Shown here: positions 1-5,429 of the stretch, piece after piece
How positions within the stretch are numbered: the first letter of the stretch is position 1
Layout of the letters: each line of letters opens with the position of its first letter
From: Candidatus Hydrogenedentota bacterium
GTDB lineage: Bacteria; Hydrogenedentota; Hydrogenedentia; Hydrogenedentales; JAEUWI01
NCBI GenBank assembly: GCA_030430835.1
Contig: JAUIKJ010000222.1
Span: 1-5,429 of the forward strand
Direction of reading: 5' to 3'
DNA: 5,429 nt
The notes under the pieces: model-generated
What the model saw: only the letters and a program-made list of their open reading frames with translations
Told to the model about the DNA's origin: nothing
The model's database searches: none
Position numbers and translations under genes: made by a program

Positions 1-3000
1 CCATTGCCGGTTTCTGATCCAGCAATGCCACCAAGGTTTCACGGGCGTGCGCCGTGTTGGAACTTCCATGAATGGCGCAGGCCGGGGGGGTGCCCACAGG
101 GTGCAGAGTGATGGCACCGCCTGTCGGACATCCATGCTCCAGCAGTGCGCGCATCCCGTCATCCACCGGACACGGCGCACCGGAGTCGAGGCCCGATTCG
201 TGGGCTTGCGCGCGCTTCAGGCGCGCCAGCGCGTGCATCTGCGCGTGACAGCGCCCGCGATCCGGCGCCGTCTGTGGGTGATACGCCTTTGCCCGCGCCA
301 GTTGCTTCGACACCGGCGTGCGCGCATCGCCGGGCAGTCGCTCCGGTTGCCAGGGGAATGCCCGCACCAGGCGGATCTCCTCGCTGCTTGCGGACAGCAG
401 GGCTTCGTCGGACGCGGAAAATCCGAGGAAGTGAATGGCACCCTGCTGCGAGGGTAGGGGTAGTACTTCCCGGCCCGTGTCCAGATTCCAGATGCGGACG
501 CTCCCGTCCGCGGATCCCGTGACCAGCCGCTCCGCGTCCGGCGTGAAGGTCAGCGCGGTAATCAGGTTGCCTTGCGTGGGGATGAACATCGGTTCGTCGT
601 CCGAATCGAAACGCAGGATCGTGATGCCTTCAGCATCATTCGCATAGGCAAGGCGGGTCCCCGCCGCATCGAACTGAAAGGGGACATTGCTCCGATCATC
701 GAGGCCCGGGATGGGGTAGGACTCCAAGGGCATGCCCGTGGCCGGATCAATAAGAATCAGGTAGTCCACCAGTGCGACCACCAGCATGCCGTCTCCCGGA
801 CGGAAGGCGAGGCTGCCCGGCGAGTTGTCCAGTTCGCTGGTGTCGACCACTTCCTCGTGCAGCTTCACGGACGGGCTATCCACCCCGGCAGCGAGATCGT
901 AGATCGCCACCTGGAGCAGGTCCACGGCGAGGTGCGGCTGGAGCACCGCGAGGTAGTTGTCGTGCGGACTAAAGGCCGCCGGCGCAGACTTGTAGTCACC
1001 CTGATGTTCGAGGGTGCCCTGCGTGCCCCGGGAAAGGTCGTGTACCCGCAAGCCAGTCACCCCACGCTCGAGTACATAGCGGCCAGACCCGGAAATCAGG
1101 GCCGGGCCACCGTCGACCGTTTCCAGCACTGCGGTTGCTTCGGCCTTTGACAAGCCATCCAGGGGCTGGCTGTACACCTGCCCCGTGGGCGTTGTGTAGA
1201 GGAGCCGGTCGCCGCCCGGTACCATGGTCGCCTGAAGCAGGCGGGCCGGTTTCGCCGACCGGATACCATCGCGATCGACGTTCCAGACCCGCAGACTCTT
1301 CGCGCTGCGCGACGCCACCAGTGCCTCCTCCGGCAGGAAGAAGAGTTCCCCAATGGGTGTGTTGTGGCCGCGAAACACCCGGTGCAGCGCGCCATCCGGC
1401 AGGCGCCAAAGGCGCGCAGTTCCCGCAGTCGTCCCGGTCAACAGGCGCGTCCCGTCGTCGCTGAACCGGCAGGCGCTGACCAACTCACCGTCGTGCGGCA
1501 GCCGCTCTGATGCCACGCCCGAATCCAGGTCGCAGAGCAGGACCCCACCCGCCTTGTCTGCCACCAACAGTATCCTTGAGGCTGGCCCCCAGGCGAAGGC
1601 CGAGAGACCGCCGGAATGCGCACCCAGAACTTGGGCCAACTGGCCCGTTTCCGATTCGTATACGGCGAGCCCGTCCGCGATTGGAGTTGCGAGGTAGCGT
1701 CCGTCGGGAGAAAAGGCCATCAGCGTGAGATCCACGGAAGTGACCGTCGCCAGCAGCGTACAATCGGCCGTCCGCCGCAACTCAATCACACCCGGGCCCT
1801 CAAAGGAGGCAGGGTGCTCATTGCCACCCACGGCGAGCAGGGCACCATCGTGGCTGAGGACGGCGTGGTAGACGTACTGGCCGGTGCACTCCGACACCAT
1901 AGCACCGCCCGGCAAGTCCCGCACCGCCACGCGCTGCAGGTTGGTGGGGTACACGATGCGCCGCTCATCACCACTCACCGACAGGCTCCACGGGCCGATC
2001 GGAGTGTACTCCGCTTCGAACTGCATGTGCTGATCGGCAGCGCCGAAGGCGCGCAGCCGGTGCCCGTCCTGGGTGATCAGCACCGTGCCGTCCGCGGCGA
2101 AGCGTTGGTTGCGCACGTAGTGATAGTGTCCAACGGCATCCTCCGAGAACTGCCGAAATACGCGCAGATCTCCACGGGGGTCGCGGCGGCCCACAAGACC
2201 CGTCTCCGGAGCGTAACGCAGCGTGGGGCCATCGGTGACCGTCGTGGCCGGTGGCGCCTCGTAGCCCAGCCAGTCCTGATTGCATCGAAATGCGAGCCAA
2301 CCCCATTCCCAGTTGCGTTCCTCCTCCGGGCAGGCGGCAAGCTGAAAGCGCGCCTCGTCATAGGCCCCCTGATCCACATAGCTGTTCGCCAGGCTAATGC
2401 TCGCGTGGTACAACTCCCGCTGCGCCTGGGCCTGCGCGGCATGGGCCTCAGCCTCGGAGATCTCGGCCGCCGCCTGGGCCCGTCGCGCTTCGTATTCCGA
2501 TTCCACCGCCCGCTGTTGGGCCTGGGTGGCCGCCTGTTCACTCTGTACCGCGGCATTGCGTTCGTTGACCACGGTGACATAGGAATAGGCGCCCAAGACG
2601 GCAAGAAGAAACACCGCCACACCCGTCAGGATCAACTCCGCGGCGTGCCGCCGAGCGAACCGCCGAACGATCTCACCGGTGCGATACGCGTAGCTCTGAA
2701 CGAGCGCACCCGATTGGAATCGCTCGATTTCATCGGCGAGCGCCCCGGCACTGTCGTAGCGTGCGGCGCGATCCTTGGAGATCGCCCGATCGCAGATGGC
2801 CGAAAGCTCCGGCGGAATCGCGGGGTCGATCAGGACGAGTGAACGCGGCTTCTGGTGTACGACCTTCCAGAGGACCTCGGTGGTGTTGGTGCCGTCGAAG
2901 GGCAGGGAACCGGATAGCAGTTCGTACAGCACAATGCCCAGGGCATAGACATCTGAACGCTCGTCGATCTCTTCGAGCCGCCCTTCGGCCTGTTCCGGGG

Positions 3001-4000
3001 GCATGAACTGCGGTGTACCCAAGGCCTGGCCGTATTGCGTCTGCGAGAGCCGGCTGCGCGCACCCGGGCCGTCGCCGGCAAGGGTCTCGCGCGACGAGTC
3101 GCGCGGCGCATCCACTTCGTTCTTTTTCTTGGCCAAGCCCCAATCCAATACCACCGTCTCGCCGAACTCGCCCACCATCACGTTGCCGGGCTTGATGTCC
3201 CGGTGGATCACGCCCCGGCTGTGTGCATAGGCGATGGCCTGACACAAATCGACGAAATGGGGGAGCAATCGAAGCCGCGCCTCGAGTGTGGTCGCCTCCT
3301 TGATTGCCTGGCTCAGGGTGCGCCCGCGCACGAAGCGCATCGTGTAATACACCGAGCCATCCGCACGGTGCGCCAGTTCATAGATCGGGACAATCGAGGG
3401 ATGCTCCAACTGGCTCGTAATGCGTGCTTCCCGGAGAAAGCGCGAACGATCCGATTGGCTCGGGGTCAGTGGTTGCGTCGACGCCTGCGCCACCGGCGCG
3501 CCCAGCAGTTCCTTGATCGCGACGTCGCGCTCAAGGTGCCGGTCATAGGCGATGAGCACGCGGCCGAATCCGCCGATCCCGTGCTCGCGAATATGGGTGT
3601 AGCGGTCGCTCCATTCCAGAACCCCCGGAAGCGATTCGTCCAGGAAGTCTGGATTCGGTGTGGCCACCGTCTCCGCCTCCACCCCGCGCGTCGCGCCGGA
3701 TGACCCCCGCCGCGACGCCTGAAGAAAACTGGTCGCGGAGGTGACTGCATCTACCGCGGCATCGACCTTGCCATCGTGCCGCGCGATCGTACTGTCCACG
3801 AGACCGCTGAGCCGCGTATGCGCGTCGGTGGAGAGGATGCCGCTGCGCACCAGTGCGTCGGCCACGCTTTCTTCCGCCGACGCCCTTGCAGTATGTGCCG
3901 CGCTGTAGAGCTGGTGCGGCGTGACATCGGAGAACTGTAGCGCGAATGCGCCAAAGAGCAGATCGCGATCCTGCATGACAGCATCAGAACGTTCGTCCAC
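1..4000 (-). CDS. Membrane-anchored Ser/Thr protein kinase with WD40-type propellers and pseudopilin-like C-terminal module (3' end beyond window)
   Basis: A single open frame of 1333 codons runs from GTG at 4000 to the left edge with no stop, so the C-terminus is missing. Residues about 10-95 form a helical N-terminal region. The Hanks kinase domain spans about 134-428: glycine loop GIGGFGRV (141-148), ATP lysine K163 in VAIKE, likely helix-C glutamate E191, catalytic HRDIKPGN (266-273), metal-binding DWG (286-288), GTPQFMPPEQ (328-337) and DERSDVYALG (346-355). All catalytic residues are present, so it should be active. One transmembrane helix (about 455-478) is followed by an Ala/Gln/Glu-rich coiled coil (about 479-530), a YHASISLA...CPEEERNWEWGWL linker (531-569), roughly fourteen propeller blades (about 623-1222) and a cysteine-containing module (1232-1315). 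The kinase should be cytoplasmic and the rest extracytoplasmic. The likely role is to sense an envelope signal and phosphorylate cytoplasmic targets; ligand and substrates are unknown. GTG is preferred because an RBS precedes it and an in-frame TGA lies at 4022-4024. ATG at 3976 is a weaker alternative without an RBS. DWG and MPPEQ are common in planctomycete-type kinases. Confidence 0.95.
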   Translation of the reverse strand, partial: MDERSDAVMQDRDLLFGAFALQFSDVTPHQLYSAAHTARASAEESVADALVRSGILSTDAHTRLSGLVDSTIARHDGKVDAAVDAVTSATSFLQASRRGSSGATRGVEAETVATPNPDFLDESLPGVLEWSDRYTHIREHGIGGFGRVLIAYDRHLERDVAIKELLGAPVAQASTQPLTPSQSDRSRFLREARITSQLEHPSIVPIYELAHRADGSVYYTMRFVRGRTLSQAIKEATTLEARLRLLPHFVDLCQAIAYAHSRGVIHRDIKPGNVMVGEFGETVVLDWGLAKKKNEVDAPRDSSRETLAGDGPGARSRLSQTQYGQALGTPQFMPPEQAEGRLEEIDERSDVYALGIVLYELLSGSLPFDGTNTTEVLWKVVHQKPRSLVLIDPAIPPELSAICDRAISKDRAARYDSAGALADEIERFQSGALVQSYAYRTGEIVRRFARRHAAELILTGVAVFLLAVLGAYSYVTVVNERNAAVQSEQAATQAQQRAVESEYEARRAQAAAEISEAEAHAAQAQAQRELYHASISLANSYVDQGAYDEARFQLAACPEEERNWEWGWLAFRCNQDWLGYEAPPATTVTDGPTLRYAPETGLVGRRDPRGDLRVFRQFSEDAVGHYHYVRNQRFAADGTVLITQDGHRLRAFGAADQHMQFEAEYTPIGPWSLSVSGDERRIVYPTNLQRVAVRDLPGGAMVSECTGQYVYHAVLSHDGALLAVGGNEHPASFEGPGVIELRRTADCTLLATVTSVDLTLMAFSPDGRYLATPIADGLAVYESETGQLAQVLGAHSGGLSAFAWGPASRILLVADKAGGVLLCDLDSGVASERLPHDGELVSACRFSDDGTRLLTGTTAGTARLWRLPDGALHRVFRGHNTPIGELFFLPEEALVASRSAKSLRVWNVDRDGIRSAKPARLLQATMVPGGDRLLYTTPTGQVYSQPLDGLSKAEATAVLETVDGGPALISGSGRYVLERGVTGLRVHDLSRGTQGTLEHQGDYKSAPAAFSPHDNYLAVLQPHLAVDLLQVAIYDLAAGVDSPSVKLHEEVVDTSELDNSPGSLAFRPGDGMLVVALVDYLILIDPATGMPLESYPIPGLDDRSNVPFQFDAAGTRLAYANDAEGITILRFDSDDEPMFIPTQGNLITALTFTPDAERLVTGSADGSVRIWNLDTGREVLPLPSQQGAIHFLGFSASDEALLSASSEEIRLVRAFPWQPERLPGDARTPVSKQLARAKAYHPQTAPDRGRCHAQMHALARLKRAQAHESGLDSGAPCPVDDGMRALLEHGCPTGGAITLHPVGTPPACAIHGSSNTAHARETLVALLDQKPAM
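56..307 (-). other. Encoded pseudopilin-like CPxGG...CxxHG module at the kinase C-terminus
   Basis: Residues about 1232-1315 follow the last blade. A helical stretch, CHAQMHALARLKRAQ (1251-1265), is followed by MRALLEHG (1283-1290), then CPTGGAITLHPVG (1291-1303) and TPPACAIHG (1304-1312). The order (Cys at the start of a helix, a short LL segment, CPxGG, a VGT.P.C..HG ending) matches, from memory, the C-terminal globular part of prepilin-type proteins of PVC and related bacteria. The prepilin cleavage site and hydrophobic N-helix are absent. Four cysteines (1251, 1277, 1291, 1308) could form disulfides, consistent with an extracytoplasmic position, or bind a metal. In the pseudopilins this motif is usually near the end, whereas here the frame continues for at least 21 more residues to the window edge. 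Confidence 0.6.
335..2134 (-). other. Encoded double beta-propeller (about 14 degenerate WD40-type blades) of the kinase
   Basis: Residues about 623-1222 of the kinase show a repeating pattern of roughly 35-50 residues: a hydrophobic strand, an FSPDG-like turn, a LLxTG strand and a VRIWNLDTG-like strand. The clearest blades contain MAFSPDGRYLAT (761-772), CRFSDDGTRLLTG with ARLWRL (844-867), LRVWNVDRDG (903-912) and LTFTPDAERLVTGSADG with VRIWNLDTG (1150-1176). Counted by eye there are about fourteen blades, which fits two seven-bladed propellers with a joint near residue 913. Most blades lack the GH and terminal WD signatures, so profile searches may detect only a few. WD40 propellers usually act as protein-interaction platforms; here they lie after the transmembrane helix and so are probably outside the cytoplasm. 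Confidence 0.75.
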
Positions 4001-4006
4001 GGTGCA

Positions 4007-4012
4007 CCCTTT
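4007..4012 (-). promoter_or_regulatory. Ribosome binding site of the kinase
   Basis: On the minus strand AAAGGG lies 6 bases before the GTG at 4000. It is a moderate match to a Shine-Dalgarno sequence and decides the start: the next in-frame candidate, ATG at 3976, has no purine-rich stretch at a suitable distance. Confidence 0.55.
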
Positions 4013-4031
4013 GATCCGTAATCACAGCGAG

Positions 4032-4060
4032 ACTATAGTGTGTATCTTTGTAGCAAAGTA
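4032..4060 (-). promoter_or_regulatory. Candidate sigma70-type promoter of the kinase
   Basis: Reading the minus strand, TATAGT (4037 to 4032) differs from the -10 consensus at one base and lies in a locally AT-rich patch, unlike the GC-rich surroundings. At 17 bases spacing the -35 position is TACTTT (4060 to 4055), a poor match. Transcription would begin near 4025, giving a leader of about 25 bases that contains the RBS. A good -10 with a poor -35 would suit a promoter that needs an activator or has low basal activity. This is inference from sequence only. Confidence 0.4.
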
Positions 4061-4062
4061 CA
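4041..4062. promoter_or_regulatory. Operator-like inverted repeat upstream of the kinase
   Basis: The dyad is TGTA-t-CTTTG, centre TAG, CAAAG-TACA: nine paired positions with one unpaired base (T4045) in the left arm. It lies between the candidate -10 and -35 elements and overlaps the -35, a classic place for a repressor site. There is no T-run after it in either direction, so a terminator is unlikely. The binding protein is unknown. Confidence 0.35.
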
Positions 4063-4241
4063 TACTAAGGTGTTGCCGTGCCTCCCGTCAATGATCCGGC
4101 CTGGAATTCTAGCAGCCCGCGCATCAACCGGTCGCTGGTGTCGCGGCAATGCGGCACGGTATGCCGGAATTAGACCGTCGTAGAAAACGAAAGTCGGATT
4201 ACGATCGTTGCCCCTAGCCGTCAGGGCGATTGTGGCAGGTC

Positions 4242-5312
4242 TCAGTTGCCGGGGCGAGTCTCCGGAGCGGACCCAGGCGCGCGCAACCCCGGACCGCCGA
4301 GCAGGAAGAATACAAGCGAGCCCGTGCCAAAGCCGAGCACGGCCCCTGCGAAACAGTCCACGGTGAAGTGCGCCACGGTATAGACCCGCGATACCCCCTG
4401 CAGCACGCCCCAGCCAAAGAGCACGGTTCGTGCCCGGCGGTCACGCAGCCACCAGAAGAGCGGGGTGATCAGCGCAAAGGTTCCCGCGGTATGTCCAGAG
4501 GGATAGGAACTGTTGCCGCGCAGTTCCTCCGTGGGGATCACGCGGAGCTGATCGTTCCACGGCTGGTGGGCTTCACTGAGCGGTCGCGGCCGGGCGACCG
4601 TCTCCTTGATGTGGCGGGTCGCGAATAGCGACACCATCAGCGAAGACAGTAGCACCAGCCAGAAGACCCGCACGAAACGTCGTGACCAGGCGTCATCAAG
4701 CCGGTGGAAGGTGCGGAGCAGCGCGCCCAGCACCACGATCAAGGCCAGAAGGAAGGCGATATTCGCGCCAAAGAGTTCGGGGTTCCAGAACAGTTCCCCG
4801 GCCAGCCAAAGGCCGAGGAGGATGAAGGACTCGGTCAACAACAGCGCCATGGCCCAGCGACGCGCCGGGAGGGCCGGAATGAGTTGCGGCGGTGCGACAC
4901 CGACGAGGATCAGCCCGACGCCGAAGGCGCAAAGGCCCAGGACCATCGGCATGTCACCCTCGAGCAATACCCCAATCACACCAATTAGAAGGCACCAAAG
5001 CGCGCCCGCAATGGCGGACCACTTCAGGCAGGCTACCGCCGGCATCTCCATGAGACGGCACAGCCCAATCGCCACCGCGAGCGAAATCAGGGGGACGGCG
5101 ATGACCAGGTTGGTGTGGTCCGTGACCGCGCGGAAGAACTCGTCCACGCCCGGCACATAGGCATCGGGATTGACCCAGGCAGAGATCGCATAGTCGAAGC
5201 CCGACAGCTGCGGCAGTACGAGCTTGCCGAAGAGCAGCACGGCAGCCCAGAGCCCGCCGAAACCCGCGATGAGCCCCGCGAGACGGAGGAACAAGTTGCG
5301 CGCATCATTCAT
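4242..5312 (-). CDS. PAP2-family integral membrane phosphatase
   Basis: A complete 356-residue protein. All three motifs of the type 2 phosphatidic acid phosphatase superfamily are intact: KETVARPRP (236-244, K-x6-RP), YPSGH (270-274) and SRVYTVAHFTVD (308-319, SR-x5-H-x3-D). H315 is the expected nucleophile, with D319 and H274 assisting. Many hydrophobic segments (about 7-28, 70-87, 98-117, 121-140, 153-172, 184-199, 214-232, 276-289, 296-313, 320-338) mark a polytopic membrane protein, with the active site expected on the outer face of the cytoplasmic membrane. Likely substrates are undecaprenyl pyrophosphate, phosphatidylglycerol phosphate or another lipid phosphate; the sequence does not decide. 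The N-terminal FDYAISAWVN...FFRAVTD part (39-65) looks like the usual start of a PAP2 domain, but about 170 residues separate T64 from K236, longer than in compact PAP2 enzymes, so extra membrane helices appear inserted. The start is ATG at 5312 with a strong RBS; the stop is TGA at 4242-4244. Confidence 0.93.
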   Translation of the reverse strand: MNDARNLFLRLAGLIAGFGGLWAAVLLFGKLVLPQLSGFDYAISAWVNPDAYVPGVDEFFRAVTDHTNLVIAVPLISLAVAIGLCRLMEMPAVACLKWSAIAGALWCLLIGVIGVLLEGDMPMVLGLCAFGVGLILVGVAPPQLIPALPARRWAMALLLTESFILLGLWLAGELFWNPELFGANIAFLLALIVVLGALLRTFHRLDDAWSRRFVRVFWLVLLSSLMVSLFATRHIKETVARPRPLSEAHQPWNDQLRVIPTEELRGNSSYPSGHTAGTFALITPLFWWLRDRRARTVLFGWGVLQGVSRVYTVAHFTVDCFAGAVLGFGTGSLVFFLLGGPGLRAPGSAPETRPGN

Positions 5313-5429
5313 GGTACATCTCCTGACCGGGAACGTTTACTGACGCAGACGATAGCATAGCCGGGTGGGGCGGAACCGGGCATCGGGCGTCACCGGTTTT
5401 TGGGGCTTGCAACGAACTGCGAAAACTGG
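5313..5429. other. Upstream region of the PAP2 gene with one inverted repeat
   Basis: 117 bases with no recognisable gene. AACCGG (5374-5379) and CCGGTT (5393-5398) form a perfect 6-bp inverted repeat with a 13-base loop. On the plus strand it runs into TTTTT (5397-5401), so it could be a weak rho-independent terminator for plus-strand transcription, but no plus-strand gene leads into it. No convincing -35/-10 pair was found for the phosphatase; CTATGCTATC on the minus strand (about 5360-5351) has -10-like hexamers without a matching -35. Confidence 0.35.
5320..5324 (-). promoter_or_regulatory. Ribosome binding site of the PAP2 phosphatase
   Basis: AGGAG on the minus strand, 7 bases before the ATG at 5312, is a strong Shine-Dalgarno. 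An ATG directly after it (5319-5317) is out of frame and reaches a stop after four codons, so 5312 is the proper start. Confidence 0.8.

Larger units (their letters stand above)
4001..4241. other. Intergenic region between the phosphatase and the kinase
   Basis: 241 bases without a convincing gene. The kinase-proximal part (about 4007-4062) carries the RBS, candidate promoter and dyad. The remainder has a small perfect hairpin, CGGCA-CGGTA-TGCCG (4152-4166), without a T-run, so it is not a standard terminator for the phosphatase gene. I see no rho-independent terminator, tRNA or riboswitch. Confidence 0.6.

Noticed and set aside
572..1150. Plus-strand open frame of 192 codons opposite the second propeller.
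   Set aside because: Antisense to the continuous kinase frame, with no family features.
1616..2842. Plus-strand open frame of 408 codons opposite the propeller and coiled-coil region.
   Set aside because: It lies wholly antisense to the kinase frame, its product has no recognisable domain and is rich in Arg, His and Gly as expected of a complementary-strand shadow in GC-rich DNA, and I saw no convincing RBS.
3035..3703. Plus-strand open frame of 222 codons opposite the kinase catalytic domain.
   Set aside because: The minus strand here encodes every Hanks kinase motif; the plus-strand frame is a shadow.
3751..3984. Minus-strand 77-codon frame starting near the kinase start.
   Set aside because: It is in a different frame from the kinase, has low-complexity Ser/Arg composition, and the kinase frame with RBS explains this DNA.
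1..4000. Kinase as a pseudogene or pseudokinase because of DWG and PPE in place of DFG and APE.
   Set aside because: K163, D268, N273 and D286 are all present, the frame is open for 1333 codons, and DWG and MPPEQ are usual in planctomycete-type kinases.
4152..4166. Hairpin CGGCA-CGGTA-TGCCG as terminator of the phosphatase gene.
   Set aside because: The stem is only five pairs and no T-run follows it on the minus strand.
4606..5160. Plus-strand open frame of 184 codons opposite the phosphatase.
   Set aside because: Shadow of the PAP2 gene; the product is polar and Ser/Arg-rich without motifs.

Overview
This is a GC-rich window in which essentially all coding is on the minus strand. It holds two genes that can be supported: a very large membrane-anchored serine/threonine protein kinase with WD40-type repeats, which runs off the left edge without a stop codon, and a complete PAP2-family integral-membrane phosphatase on the right. 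The kinase has the 'receptor-like' layout common in Planctomycetes and related PVC-type bacteria: an N-terminal helical region, a Hanks kinase with DWG instead of DFG and MPPEQ instead of MAPEQ, one transmembrane helix, a coiled coil, an RNWEWGWL-type linker and beta-propeller blades. That makes a PVC bacterium or an allied candidate phylum the best guess. No rRNA or marker gene is present to settle it.

Layout from left to right: 1-4000 (minus) kinase, read from GTG at 4000 to at least residue 1333; 4001-4241 intergenic, with an RBS, a likely -10 element and an operator-like dyad just upstream of the kinase; 4242-5312 (minus) PAP2 phosphatase with all three catalytic motifs and a strong Shine-Dalgarno; 5313-5429 upstream sequence of the phosphatase, with one inverted repeat and no recognisable gene.

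In transcription order the phosphatase comes first and the kinase second, 241 bases apart. The kinase appears to have its own promoter, so a shared operon is not shown. A functional link (envelope-lipid recycling beside an envelope-spanning sensor kinase) is only suggestive.

The most unusual signal is at the far C-terminus of the kinase. After about fourteen degenerate propeller blades there is a cysteine-containing module (about residues 1232-1315) ending in CPTGG...VGTPPACAIHG. This closely resembles the C-terminal globular part of type II secretion/type IV pseudopilins of PVC bacteria, but without their N-terminal prepilin helix. It would sit outside the cytoplasmic membrane, on the same side as the propellers, so the protein may combine a cytoplasmic kinase with a pilin-like extracytoplasmic sensor or docking module.
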